Made by a program: the position numbers and the translations under genes
The notes under the pieces: model-generated
Databases searched by the model: none
The model's input: the letters and a program-made list of their open reading frames with translations, nothing else
Told to the model about the DNA's origin: nothing
Origin: Rhizobium sp. RU36D
GTDB taxonomy: Bacteria; Pseudomonadota; Alphaproteobacteria; Rhizobiales; Rhizobiaceae
Reading direction: 5' to 3'
Assembly: GCF_900176345.1 (NCBI RefSeq)
Contig: NZ_FWXU01000024.1
Coordinates: 28,441-92,440 of the forward strand
Length of the DNA: 64,000 nucleotides
Part shown: positions 8,573-17,143 of the stretch, one piece after another
How the letters are laid out: every line of letters starts with the position of its first letter
Position numbering within the stretch: position 1 is the stretch's first letter

Positions 8573-9808
8573 TCAAGGCCGCTTCATCTTGCATTCGGCG
8601 CTGACTGGCATCGATGTCTCGGCGGCGCTCAGCACCTTGACCGGCTTGAAGCCCATGTCGGTGCCATCCACCTTGTCCTTGGCATCCTTTGAGACCACCG
8701 AAATGACCAGCGGCAATTGCACCTGATGGTCGTCGGCTCGCATGGAAAGCTGGCCGAGCGGCCAATCGACCTTCACGTTCTCAAGCGAGGTCACGAGAGC
8801 GTTGATCGCCGGCTGTTCACCCTTGGGCAACGCGGCAACCGCAGCCGTCAGCATGTTCAGCGTGAGAATGCTATTGTTCATGAAGGCGACCGGATCGCGG
8901 CCGGCCGCAGCATTGAACGCGGCGCGATATGCCTCGCCTGCTTCACCGCCAGCTTCAGCATTGAAGATCTGGGCGTCGTAGTTGCCGAGCGCCGCGGCAC
9001 CAGCGGCGGCGATGTTGCCGGGCTCGTCAAGAAACATGCCTGCAAAACGCGCCTTCAGGCCGGCGGCGGCCGCCGCCTGGAGGATCAGCGTTAGGTCGCT
9101 GCCGCCGCCGGCCGTGAAAATGGTTTCCGGTTCGGCCGCACGGGCCTTTTCGATGAAGGGCGAGAAGTCCTTGATCTTGAAGACGTCATGACGATTGGTG
9201 CCGACCACCTCATAGCCGTAGGCGGCTGCATTCTGAACCGTGGCGGCCTCCATTTCGCGGCCCATGGTATAGTCGGGCTGAAGCGAATAGATCTTGGAGC
9301 CTAGGGTGCCCTCACCCTTCATGACCTTCGCGAGAGCGTTCTGGCGGATGAAAGGAGTGGTGGTGAAGCGGAACGAATAGAAATTGCAGTCCGCGCCGGT
9401 AAAGTTCGAGCCTTCGGCGCCGACGATCAGCAGCATGGCCGGATCCTGCGGGTTGCGCTGGTTCCAGCGCTGGATGTCGGCAAGGTTCTGTGCAGCGAGC
9501 GGCGAGGTGCCAGCGCCGATGAACACGCGCGCACCATCGGCGATCGCCTGCTTGAAGCGATCGGCGGCGCCCTGGGTGGTGCCTGCGTCGTCATAGACGC
9601 TGACGTCGACCTTGTGCCCATCGCCGGCGGCGTCGTTGAAGGACTTCGTGACGAAATTGATGGTCGGATCATACATCGCGCCGATAAAGGCGAGCGGACC
9701 CGTCTTCGGCGTCAGGAAGGCGATCTTTACCGTTTCGGCGGATGCAGCGCCGACACTGATAGCAAGCGCCGAAAGCGCGACGGACGTCATAAGACGCAGG
9801 GATTTCAT
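8573..9808 (-). CDS. livK: ABC transporter substrate-binding protein LivK-type
   Basis: The 411-residue precursor begins MKSLRLMTSVALSALAISVGAASA, a typical Sec signal peptide with cleavage before ETVKIAF. The mature part is a type I periplasmic binding fold: AFLTPKTGPLAFIG at the N-terminus, a middle lobe with VIGAGTSPLAAQN, and QPDYTMGREMEAATVQNAAAYGYEVVG, characteristic of the Leu/Ile/Val-binding family. ATG 9808 is preferred because GGAGG lies 8 bases upstream; the longer open frame upstream is not signal-like. It delivers the substrate to LivHMGF and is the promoter-proximal gene of the transporter operon. Confidence 0.93.
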   Translation of the reverse strand: MKSLRLMTSVALSALAISVGAASAETVKIAFLTPKTGPLAFIGAMYDPTINFVTKSFNDAAGDGHKVDVSVYDDAGTTQGAADRFKQAIADGARVFIGAGTSPLAAQNLADIQRWNQRNPQDPAMLLIVGAEGSNFTGADCNFYSFRFTTTPFIRQNALAKVMKGEGTLGSKIYSLQPDYTMGREMEAATVQNAAAYGYEVVGTNRHDVFKIKDFSPFIEKARAAEPETIFTAGGGSDLTLILQAAAAAGLKARFAGMFLDEPGNIAAAGAAALGNYDAQIFNAEAGGEAGEAYRAAFNAAAGRDPVAFMNNSILTLNMLTAAVAALPKGEQPAINALVTSLENVKVDWPLGQLSMRADDHQVQLPLVISVVSKDAKDKVDGTDMGFKPVKVLSAAETSMPVSAECKMKRP

Positions 9809-9899
9809 CGAGTTCCTCCACGGGGTCAAAAAAGCTGCAGCCACCGGTCCGTGTCCGACCGGCATGACCCGATCCTCCTCAGACGGACCGAGGCTTTCA

Positions 9900-9960
9900 A
9901 CGATATCGACGCTACGAAACCGTCGGGTATAAGTCAATATACTATATTTATGATTTATAG
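9900..9960 (-). promoter_or_regulatory. livK promoter with shared upstream motif
   Basis: On the minus strand TTGACT (9937-9932) is followed 17 bases later by TAGCGT. Just upstream lies ATATAGTATA. The same arrangement (ATATAG, TTGACTTATA, 17-base spacing, TAGCG) is found before the alcohol dehydrogenase at 11.7 kb. ATAAGTCA (9929-9936) and TGATTTAT (9951-9958) form an imperfect inverted repeat that could be a regulator site. Confidence 0.55.
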
Positions 9961-9966
9961 GATCGC

Positions 9967-10566
9967 TCATGCTGGTTCGCCTGCCATGTCGACAAATCCG
10001 GGCAATGCCTCGATCCGCATCAACCAAGCCCGCAGTGCCGACAGGCCAGCAGTTTCTATCTGCGCCTCATGGGCAAGAGCGACATAGGGATAGCAGGCGA
10101 TGTCCGCGATCGTGGGACGATCCGCGACAAGCCAGGATCGATCGGCGAGCCAGAGGTCGAGAATATCCACCGATGCCCTCGCCACGGCGTTTGCCGCAGC
10201 GATATCGATAGGCGTGCCAAGCATATGGTAAAGCCGAGCCGCCTGCAGGCCGTTGGAGAGCTCCTTGGCGGCGAAAGACAGCCACTGGGAAATCTGCCCG
10301 ATTTCAGCGGCATCACGCCCGGCCCAGTCGGGGGCATAGCGGGCCGCTATATAGGCGAGGATCGCCTGGCTGTCGAACAGCACCGTACCCTCGTCTTCCA
10401 GCACAGGAATCTGGCCGCGCGGGTTCAATCGGAGAAATGCGGGGGTCTTGTGGCCGCCAGCCGCCACATCGACGGGAACGATCTCGCAGGGAATGTCTAG
10501 CAGCGCCAGGAAAAGCCTGATCTTGTAACAGTTTCCCGAAAACGGATGGTTATGCAGGCGCATCAT
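9967..10566 (-). CDS. Glutathione S-transferase family protein
   Basis: This cytosolic GST of about 199 residues starts MMRLHNHPFSGNCYKIRLFLALL, where S-G-N-C-Y-K is the glutathione-site region. NPRGQIPVLEDEG and LFDSQAILAYIAARY complete the thioredoxin domain, with the E/D-S-x-A-I-L-x-Y-L pattern. The all-helical domain contains the N-capping motif SWLVADRPTIADIACYPY near residue 150. Its ATG overlaps the stop of the alcohol dehydrogenase gene (ATGA), so both are co-translated. In aromatic and chlorinated-compound degradation such GSTs act as isomerases or dehalogenases; the substrate here is unknown. Confidence 0.88.
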   Translation of the reverse strand: MMRLHNHPFSGNCYKIRLFLALLDIPCEIVPVDVAAGGHKTPAFLRLNPRGQIPVLEDEGTVLFDSQAILAYIAARYAPDWAGRDAAEIGQISQWLSFAAKELSNGLQAARLYHMLGTPIDIAAANAVARASVDILDLWLADRSWLVADRPTIADIACYPYVALAHEAQIETAGLSALRAWLMRIEALPGFVDMAGEPA

Positions 10567-11675
10567 TGCGGCATCCTGAGCACCGGCTTGATCGCAGCGC
10601 CTGAAGCCGCATCCGCCATGGCGCGATTGATGTCGGTGAAATCGTAAAAGCGGATCAGCCGCTCGAATGGAAAGAGACCGCGCCGCCAGAGCGCGATTAG
10701 ATGCGGGATGAAGGTGCGTGGATTGCTGTCGCCCTGGATGACGCCGCGGATGCTGCGGCCATAAAGCAATGTCTGCGCCGGAATGGCAATATCCGATTGG
10801 CCGGATGCCGCCCCGGTCATCGCGCAGGTTCCCCGCATTCGCAGGCACTCGACCGCCAGCCGAACCGTGTCCGGTCGGCCGACGCATTCGACCGAGTATT
10901 CGGCTCCGCCGTGGCCGGCGATATCGCGCACGGCCGCGACGATCTGTGCCGGATCCCTACCCGAAAGCCCATGGGTCGCTCCAAGTTCCCCCGCCAGCGC
11001 CAGCCTTTCGGCATTGGTATCCACGGCGATGATCGGTTCGGCCCCGGATGCTCGCGCCGCCATGATCGCCGCCATGCCTACGGCACCGCAGCCGACGACG
11101 ACCAGGGAAGCGCCAGGCTGCGGCTTCAGCACATTGAACACCGCCCCGGCGCCGGTCTGCAGCCCGCAACCGAGCGGACCGAGGATTTCGAGCGGAACGT
11201 CGGCGGGAACGCTCACCAGATTGCTCTCGGAAACGATGACCTTGGTGGCGAAGGAGGACTGGCCGAAGAAGGCCGCGGCAAGCGGCCGGCCGTCGTCGCA
11301 TCGGAATGGAGAAGTACCGTCCGGTCTTGCGCCGGAAAAATTCAATCGACGCTTATCATCGCAGTAGGCGGAAAGGGCCGACAAGCAATTTGGGCAGGCT
11401 CCGCAACTGCGATAGGTCAAGACGACTGGATCGCCTGTGGCAAAACCCGAGACCGAAGCGCCGACTTTTTCTATCACGCCCGCCCCTTCATGTCCCAGAA
11501 TGCCTGGCAATGGAAAAAGAAGGGCCCCAGCCCGTGCCAATAAATCAGTGTGACAAATGCCGACCCCCACGATCCGCACAAGCACCTCCTCCGGCTGCAG
11601 TGTGTCTGGTGTCACCGACTGAAGGCAAAATGGATCGCCCGCCGAATTCACAATGGCCGCTGTCACATCGCTCAA
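10563..11675 (-). CDS. Zinc-dependent alcohol dehydrogenase (aryl-alcohol / class III-like MDR)
   Basis: This 370-residue medium-chain dehydrogenase has the catalytic zinc site GICHTD (near 40) and GHEGAG (near 63), plus the structural zinc cluster CGACPNCLSALSAYC (near 90-105, with the C-x2-C-x2-C-x7-C spacing). GCGLQTGAGAVFNVLKPQPGASLVVVGCGAVG near 170-200 has the NAD-binding G-x-G-x-x-G. The loop after the zinc site and the phrase LNFSGARPDG resemble benzyl-alcohol dehydrogenases of the XylB/AreB type. It oxidises an alcohol to an aldehyde with NAD. The gene starts 47 bases downstream of a promoter motif shared with livK. Confidence 0.92.
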   Translation of the reverse strand: MSDVTAAIVNSAGDPFCLQSVTPDTLQPEEVLVRIVGVGICHTDLLARAGALLFPLPGILGHEGAGVIEKVGASVSGFATGDPVVLTYRSCGACPNCLSALSAYCDDKRRLNFSGARPDGTSPFRCDDGRPLAAAFFGQSSFATKVIVSESNLVSVPADVPLEILGPLGCGLQTGAGAVFNVLKPQPGASLVVVGCGAVGMAAIMAARASGAEPIIAVDTNAERLALAGELGATHGLSGRDPAQIVAAVRDIAGHGGAEYSVECVGRPDTVRLAVECLRMRGTCAMTGAASGQSDIAIPAQTLLYGRSIRGVIQGDSNPRTFIPHLIALWRRGLFPFERLIRFYDFTDINRAMADAASGAAIKPVLRMPQ

Positions 11676-11703
11676 TCTAGTCTCCTCGCTTCCCGCAAAC
11701 AGC

Positions 11704-11747
11704 GCTAAGATGAGACTGAATATAAGTCAATGTTCTATATGATTAGC
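11704..11747 (-). promoter_or_regulatory. Alcohol dehydrogenase promoter with shared upstream motif
   Basis: On the minus strand TTGACT (11730-11725) and TAGCGC are 17 bases apart, with ATATAGAACA immediately upstream. This duplicates the livK promoter layout. ATAAGTCA at 11722-11729 and TGATTAGC at 11740-11747 give partly matching half sites. Confidence 0.55.
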
Positions 11748-11814
11748 GAAATCAATTTCGTGGGCGGGGATATCTTTTGACGGCAACTGTCAACCGCTGA
11801 AGGCTGACGAAGGG

Positions 11815-12235
11815 GAGGATCGATACGGGCCGCTTCTGCACCTATGTCCGGGATGACCGGCCGTTTGGCGGGCTGTCACCGCCTGCGGCTTTGTTCTACG
11901 CATATCGAGACCGAAGACAGCAGAATCCCGAATGCCACCTGAGGAGCTTCTCCGGCATTCTGCAGGCGGATGCCTATGGCGGGTACAATCCGCTGTTCAA
12001 GGTAGATCGGGATCCCGCGACTCTGTGCCAAGCACTTTGCTGGGCACAGAGTCGCCGCAAGTCCTTCGTGCTCGCCGACATTGCCACGAGCGTTAAACGT
12101 GGCAGCAAAGCCGCGCCGCTCTCACCAATTGCATTGGAGGCCGTCAAACGGATCGATTCCCTTGTTCGACATCGAACGGGAGATCAACGGACGGCCAGCT
12201 GCTCGGCGACGTCATCGCGAGCACCTGAGGGGTGA
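11815..12235 (+). pseudogene. IS66-family transposase (TnpC) fragment
   Basis: The frame reads GRFCTYVRDDRPFGG, then ALFYAYRDRRQQNPECHL, LQADAYGGYNPLF and CWAQSRRKSFVLADIA, which follow the DDE core of IS66 TnpC. After about residue 115 the match jumps to another frame (LFDIEREINGRPAA), so there is a frameshift. Neither the N-terminal leucine-zipper region nor TnpA/TnpB is present. It is a decayed remnant at the edge of the catabolic island. Confidence 0.8.
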
Positions 12236-12425
12236 CGGCTTCAAGACCCTTGTTGCAATGGCAACCAGACTCACTGTGACCATGGCCGATGATTCGCTCA
12301 ACCATGTTTTCGACGGTCATCATCGTATCTGCCGATACGCTCCGCGCATGTTGAGCCTGCTCGATCTGCGGGCTGCGCCGATCGGGCTCCCGCTTCACGA
12401 AGCGGTGAGGGTGGTAGCGGCCTAG
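12236..12425 (+). pseudogene. Tn3-family transposase fragment (tentative)
   Basis: The sequence VFDGHHRICRYAPRMLSLLDLRAAPIGLPLHEAVRVV resembles an internal part of some Tn3-family TnpA proteins, where a similar R-R-Y-A-P-R-M-L block is found. It is only about 60 residues and ends in a stop. It directly follows the IS66 fragment. The assignment rests on recall of the family only. Confidence 0.4.
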
Positions 12426-12529
12426 ATCACGAAACTGTGCCCTGCCTTGGCCGCTGCATCGATTGTCGCAGGCTGAAAAGGCGCTAAATATCATGTTCAA
12501 TCATCACACAACCCGGGAAGGAGATCAGT

Positions 12530-13018
12530 ATGCCTGATATCGGTTTCGAGCGCCGAACATTGCTGGCCTTTGGCGGTGCCTTTGTGATGGCTGGGGTTAA
12601 TGGCCTCACGCTGCCCGCCCGCGCTGCAGGTCTTGCCGCGACGCCGTCTATGCGTGGGGGGGCCAACAACTACAGGCCCGGCGCACCGATAGTCGAGCGC
12701 ATCGGCGGCGGCGGTTTCTGGATGTCGGGCACAGTGCGCCGTGCCAGCGATGGCGCCCCGCTGGCGGGTCAGCGCATCCAAATCTGGGCCCACACGACGG
12801 AAGGCAGCGAACGCGACCTGCACAGCCACGGCGCCACGCTGACCGACGCCAACGGAGCGTTTCGGCTCGAGATGCCACAAATCGTGCCGGCACTCGGACA
12901 AGCACATGCGCATCTTGCCTATGACGGCGGCGACTACGAAACCGTCTTTCTCCGCCCCTTGCTGAAGAGTCCGAAGGACACCAGCCTTGAGGCACACTTC
13001 ATCCTGCAGCAGGCCTGA
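12530..13018 (+). CDS. Tat-exported dioxygenase-fold (intradiol dioxygenase-like) protein
   Basis: The 162-residue product opens with FERRTLLAFGGAFVMAGVNGLTLPARAAG, a twin-arginine signal peptide, so it is probably exported folded. The mature part GGGFWMSGTVRRASDGAPLAGQRIQIWAHTTEG, followed by HSHGATLTDANGAFRLEMP, matches the beta-sandwich seen in intradiol dioxygenase-like proteins. The usual two-Tyr/two-His iron ligands of catechol dioxygenases are not all evident in this short protein. GGAAGGAGATC lies just upstream of ATG 12530. It is followed 9 bases later by a ferric-reductase-like membrane protein, suggesting a two-gene redox unit. Confidence 0.75.
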   Translation: MPDIGFERRTLLAFGGAFVMAGVNGLTLPARAAGLAATPSMRGGANNYRPGAPIVERIGGGGFWMSGTVRRASDGAPLAGQRIQIWAHTTEGSERDLHSHGATLTDANGAFRLEMPQIVPALGQAHAHLAYDGGDYETVFLRPLLKSPKDTSLEAHFILQQA

Positions 13019-13027
13019 TCCGACTTG

Positions 13028-13636
13028 ATGCATATGGCCCGCGCCTTCCTGACCTGGACCGGACTGGCGCTTGCGCTCGCCCTGCCCCTGACCTTGGCAG
13101 CGATGAGCGAATATTTGGCCTGGCGCGACCCGGTCTACATTGGCGCCGGCTTGGCGGGGGTGTTGGCTCTGTGCCTTCTGTTGCTGCAACCCCTGCTTGC
13201 CCGCAGCTGGCTGCCCGGTTTGCAGGTGCTGCACGGCCGTCGTGTCCACCGTGCGGTGGGCGTCATTTTGGTCATGGCCGTTGTGGCCCACGTGGCCGGC
13301 CTGTGGATCACCAGCCCACCAGACATCATTGACGCGCTACTGTTGCGCTCGCCCACCCCGTTTTCTGTCTGGGGCGTGACCGCCATGTGGGCGCTCCTCG
13401 CAGCCGCGCTGCTCTCGGTATTGCGGCGTCGCCTTGCGCCGCGTGTCTGGCGCATCGGCCACATGAGTCTTGTCAGCATCGTGGTGCTTGGCACCGCAGT
13501 CCACGCGCTCTTGATCGACGGCACGATGGAGACGACGTCTAAGACCGCGCTTTGTGTTTTGGCCATTGCGGCGACCATCGCGGCGGTAGTGACCCTGTGG
13601 CTGCCTTCAAGAAGGCGAACGTTGACAAGCAAATGA
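13028..13636 (+). CDS. Ferric-reductase-like transmembrane protein
   Basis: This 202-residue integral membrane protein has about six hydrophobic segments. Paired histidines in LHGRRVHRAVGVILVMAVVAHVAGL (near residue 75-95) and WRIGHMSLVSIVVLGTAVHALL (near 145-165) could ligate two b-type haems as in ferric-reductase-like domains. No FAD or NAD domain is fused, so a partner would be needed for electron supply. It follows the Tat-exported protein at 9 bases and is probably co-transcribed. A GGCAT-T-ATGCC palindrome about 40 bases after the stop may be part of a 3' end. The physiological role is unknown. Confidence 0.75.
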   Translation: MHMARAFLTWTGLALALALPLTLAAMSEYLAWRDPVYIGAGLAGVLALCLLLLQPLLARSWLPGLQVLHGRRVHRAVGVILVMAVVAHVAGLWITSPPDIIDALLLRSPTPFSVWGVTAMWALLAAALLSVLRRRLAPRVWRIGHMSLVSIVVLGTAVHALLIDGTMETTSKTALCVLAIAATIAAVVTLWLPSRRRTLTSK

Positions 13637-14199
13637 GTTTCCGGAGCTTTTAACAGCTGAGAGAGCAGATCCGGGCATTATGCCGGGAAGCGAGCCCGCC
13701 TCAAGCTTTTTTTCGTTTCCGTGGTCCGATCCTTCGTCGGACCTTGGGTTCGAGATCGAACGGTACCGTCTGTAGGCAGCCCGTGGTGCCGGGAACCGTC
13801 ATCTTAATGAGCTAAGCCTCCCAGCTCGCTCCGCAAGCCATAGCAACAGTCCAAACTGCTCCAACCATGGAGACGAACCGCACTCATCACGAGCTTGCGG
13901 CTGTCCTCACCTTGTCCCAGACCGCTACCGTATCGGTGCGATCACTGCCAAATACCCGTTCTCGATGATCAACACGTGCGTTTCCTATCTCCAATTATCC
14001 ATTAACTGCACAGCTCATCTTCAACTGATATTGCCTGATAATCTTGCATTATCGGTCATATTTCTCATTAAAGAGGAAGTGCGCAAATCACCGACGAAAA
14101 CAGTGTCAATCACGCTCAGGAAAACGCAGCCCCGCCACATGGCACCGCGCTTTCCGCTGATGTTTCGGAGCCCACGTTCTCAGCCGGGCTGCCCTCGCC
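13637..14199 (+). other. Gene-free stretch with hairpins
   Basis: I see no coding region with support here. It contains a perfect 7-bp hairpin GGTCCGA / TCGGACC (13723-13743) and an AT-rich patch (about 13960-14080). It borders a broken recombinase and is probably mobile-element debris. Confidence 0.4.
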
Positions 14200-15180
14200 T
14201 TGCCGAGGCCAACGCCGGCGTGCCGGTGCATCTACAGGAGCTCAATGATCGCGCCCGGAACTACGTCGAGGCGGCATCGTCCGTCAACACGCGTACCGAC
14301 CGGAAACATATTACCGCCAAGTGCCGCCGCAAGAACCTATGAGCACTCCCCGCCCGGATCCCCAGGTCGTCGGCCTCTACATAACCGCCTGCGCCTCTGC
14401 GACGGCGGAACACGGCATGAAGCCGAATGCGGTCTCCACTATCGAGCGGCGCCTTGCCGCCATCGGTTGGAACTGAGCCCAACGAGAGGCATGCCGCTCG
14501 ATCGCAAGGATCGCGCCATAGCGACCGTGATGGCCGGCATCCGCAAAAAGCAGAACGCCCCGCCCCGGCAGAAAGAAGCAATCCTCCCTGAAGATCTGAT
14601 CGCCATGCTGGAGCAGCTCGACCGGGGGTCGCTCCGCGGCCTGCGCGGCCGGGCGGAGCTGCTGATCGGCTTCGCTGGCGGCCTGCGCCGATCCGAAATC
14701 ACCGGCTTAGACCTTGGCCGAGACCAGACGGAGGACAGCTGCTGCTGGATCAAGATCCTCGACAGGGGCCATGCTGGTGACGCTGCGCGGCAAGACCGGC
14801 TGGGGTTAGGTAGAGATCGGCCGTGGGTCCTCCGACGCCACCTGCCCCATCGCCGCCGTCGAAACCTGGATCAGATTCGCCAAGATCGCCAAGGGTCCCC
14901 CCTTCCGCCGCGTGACCGGCCAGGGAAAAACGTCGGGCCGAACCGCTTGAACGACCAGGAGGTGGCACACCTCGTCAAGAAGACGGCGATGGCCGCCGGT
15001 ATACACGGTGCTCTTCCGGAGAAAGAGCGGGACCTAAAGCCTTCTGGACATTCGCTACGTGCCGGCCTCGCCTCGTCGGCCGAGGTCGATGAGCGGTATG
15101 TGCAGAAGCAGCTCGGCCATGCCTCCGCCGAGATGACCCTTAGGCATCAAGGCGGCGGGATCGTTTCTGCGTCAACTTGA
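14200..15180 (+). pseudogene. Broken tyrosine recombinase / phage-type integrase
   Basis: Pieces of a XerC/D-type integrase are spread over several frames. LNDRARNYVEAASS and NAVSTIERRLAAIGWN match the core-binding domain. RGRAELLIGFAGGLRRSEITGLDL contains the catalytic-domain Arg block (A-G-G-L-R-R-S-E). HSLRAGLASSAEVDERYVQKQLGHASAEMTLRHQ contains the H-x-L-R and LGH boxes, but no intact tyrosine region follows. At least two frameshifts and an early stop separate the pieces. It may once have mobilised part of this accessory region. Confidence 0.8.
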
Positions 15181-15224
15181 CGAAAGCGGCTGGGCTTTAG
15201 CTCCCTCCCCTGCCGACGGGTCCC

Positions 15225-15551
15225 TCAGATCTTTGAACCGTGACGGGAGCGCTCCGCTATACTGGAAAGATCGACTTTCTTGCCCGCCACATCCGCGACG
15301 ATCTTCAACGTGCCACCGAGTGATTCGACATAATCGCGCAGAGTCGACAGCTTCATATCGGCGCGCTTCTCCAGTCTTGAGACGTTGGTCTGCTTGAAAC
15401 CGGTCCCGGCGGACACGTCTTCCTGCGTCCGTCCGGCGAGCGCCCGCAGTTCACGCAGATTGTGCGCTGTGACGAGCTCGTCGGCGCGCTTTGCTACAGC
15501 GCGCTGTTCATCCTCAGACAGCGTCTGTATTAACTTATCGAGATCATCCAT
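15225..15551 (-). CDS. XRE-family antitoxin (HigA-like)
   Basis: This 108-residue cytoplasmic DNA-binding protein has a helix-turn-helix, LRELRALAGRTQEDVSAGTGFKQTNVSRLEKRADM (about 33-67), followed by LSTLRDYVESLGGTLKIVADV, typical of HigA-2-like antitoxins. The N-terminal helical part, MDDLDKLIQTLSEDEQRAVAKRADELV, would bind the toxin. It overlaps the toxin gene by 8 bases and is second in the operon, the order toxin-then-antitoxin seen in higBA and related pairs. It should neutralise the toxin and repress the shared promoter upstream of 15909. Confidence 0.85.
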   Translation of the reverse strand: MDDLDKLIQTLSEDEQRAVAKRADELVTAHNLRELRALAGRTQEDVSAGTGFKQTNVSRLEKRADMKLSTLRDYVESLGGTLKIVADVAGKKVDLSSIAERSRHGSKI

Positions 15552-15909
15552 TTCTCTTCTCCAACTGGCTCAAATACTCGTCGTACCGTCTATCCGCCAG
15601 ATCGATCAGCCGTTTATAGAAGAGCTTCTGGCTCACACCGCTCTTCGCACCACCACAGAGGACAACGGCCTTTCGCTCCGGATCGAAGGCGAAGGCAAAT
15701 CGCCATTGCACCTTCAACACCTTGACGCGCAGCTCTTTCATGTTCGCGTGCCTGGCCCCCTCAAGGGTATCGACCTCAGGTCGTCCTAGTCGAAAGCCTC
15801 TTTCGCGCAGCAGTACCAGATGCGCGAGCAATTCGACCCGAACATCGGCTGGAAGGTCTGTGATCTCGCCTTTGAAGCGGTCATGAAACACGACCTTCCA
15901 TTCCGTCAT
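15544..15909 (-). CDS. RelE/HigB-family toxin (Gp49-like)
   Basis: This 121-residue protein starts at ATG 15909 after AGGAT. It has WKVVFHDRFKGEITDLPADVRVELLAHLVLLRERGFRLGRPEVDTLEGARHANMKELRV, then WRFAFAFDPERKAVVLCGGAKSGVSQKLFYKRLIDLADRRYDEYL, the whole length of the Gp49/HigB RelE-like fold. Conserved K/R and Y/F residues in the last third would contact mRNA on the ribosome. Family members cleave translated mRNA. The frame is open further upstream but without a better start. It is first in a two-gene module with the XRE antitoxin, and an AT-rich region with ATATAT stretches upstream is likely the autoregulated promoter. Confidence 0.87.
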   Translation of the reverse strand: MTEWKVVFHDRFKGEITDLPADVRVELLAHLVLLRERGFRLGRPEVDTLEGARHANMKELRVKVLKVQWRFAFAFDPERKAVVLCGGAKSGVSQKLFYKRLIDLADRRYDEYLSQLEKRNG

Positions 15910-16074
15910 TTCATATCCTGAATGATATAGATACTTTGGGATATATAACCCGTATTTCCCCTCAGGGCAATACTGGCGTTTCCTTCGGAAATGCGGACAA
16001 ATGATCATTATCTAAGACTTAGAGCGAAGCGTTCAGCCGACTGATCTCGCTTGAACGCCTCCCCGACCAGATCG

Positions 16075-16450
16075 ATGAACGCCGAGGAACAATCTCGATC
16101 GATCAAATACCAAATCGCCATCACCAAGCTGCAACTAGAAAAGGATATCAATGACTTCGACTTCACAAATACGCCCGGTCAATGAAGGGCTGGTGCGTCA
16201 ACTCGCGACCGGAGCGTTCCTCGCTGAGCAGCACAACATCGTTTTGGTCGGCGGGACCGGCACAGGAAAGTCCCACCTGCCCATCACGCCTGCTCGTGCC
16301 CTGATCCGCAGCGGAGCACGGGACGGTTCTTCAATGTCTTCGATCTCGTCAATCGGGTTTAGACAGAAGCACGCAATGGCAAACAGGGGCGGCTTGCCGA
16401 CTTCATCACCAGGCTCGACTTCGTCATCATGGATGAACTCGCCTGAACCG
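16075..16450 (+). pseudogene. IS21-family helper ATPase (IstB) fragment
   Basis: A first frame reads SIKYQIAITKLQLEKDINDFDFTNTP. A second frame continues VNEGLVRQLATGAFLAEQHNIVLVGGTGTGKSHL, which is the IstB Walker A region. The reading frame is lost within about 50 residues after Walker A. No istA is present next to it, so this is a dead remnant. Confidence 0.8.
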
Positions 16451-16496
16451 CGCCGAGTTTGCCGGAGGCTCCAACTTCTAAGAGAGTGGAGCCATT

Positions 16497-17060
16497 ATGA
16501 GCAAGACAACAAACAAGTTTTCACCTGAAGTCCGTGAGCGCGCCATCCGTATGGTGCTGGATCACGAAGAAGAACATTCGTCGCGGTGGGCGGCCGCTTC
16601 ATCTATAGCGGCCCCTTCAAGCGATGATCTCGTTCATCGACGAACACCGTGGTGTGTCCGGGGGCGAGCCGATCTGCAGGCTACTGCCGATTGCCCCATC
16701 AACCTATTACGAGAACGTCGCCAAGCGACCGGACGTGGATCCCCGTCGATCCGTGTTCGCCGCGATATCAGCCTGAAGATCGAGATACGTCGAGTGTTCG
16801 AGAAGAACGTCCGCGCTTATAGCGTTCGCAAGGTCTGGCGGCAATTGAAGCGTGAAGGCTTCGATGTCGCCCGATGCTCACTCGCAAGGCTTATGAGGTC
16901 GACTGGCCTGCAGGGCGTCATTCGCGGAAAGCCGATCCCGCACGACATTCTCGGACAAGACGGCCCCGAGCCCGCTTGACCCGGTTAACCGCCAGTTCAA
17001 AGCCCCAGTGCCCAACAGGCTGTGGGTTTCTGATTCTACCTATGTCGCCCTCCCGGGCCG
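16497..17060 (+). pseudogene. IS3-family transposase (OrfA/OrfB) remnant
   Basis: TNKFSPEVRERAIRMVLDHEEEH is the start of an IS3-type OrfA. Frameshifted pieces follow: MISFIDEHRGVSGGEPICRLLPIAPSTYYE (OrfB start), KIEIRRVFEKNVRAYSVRKVWRQLKREGFDVAR, and a last piece including NRQFKAPVPNRLWVSDSTYVA just before the catalytic core. Several frame changes and the missing DDE core make it a pseudogene. Confidence 0.8.
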
Positions 17061-17143
17061 ATTATTTGCCCTTCAACGGCGATAACTCCCTGTGTTACAG
17101 AAGAAAATCAGGCAAAAACGGCTGACAAGACGCACCCTGTCCG

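Noticed and set aside
7517..8692. Plus-strand 391-codon frame opposite livH
   Set aside because: Antisense shadow with extreme Glu/Gln/His composition that mirrors hydrophobic codons of livH.
14010..14130. Possible promoter or attachment site in the AT-rich patch before the integrase fragment
   Set aside because: No direct repeat flanking the fragment was found, so no att pair can be supported.
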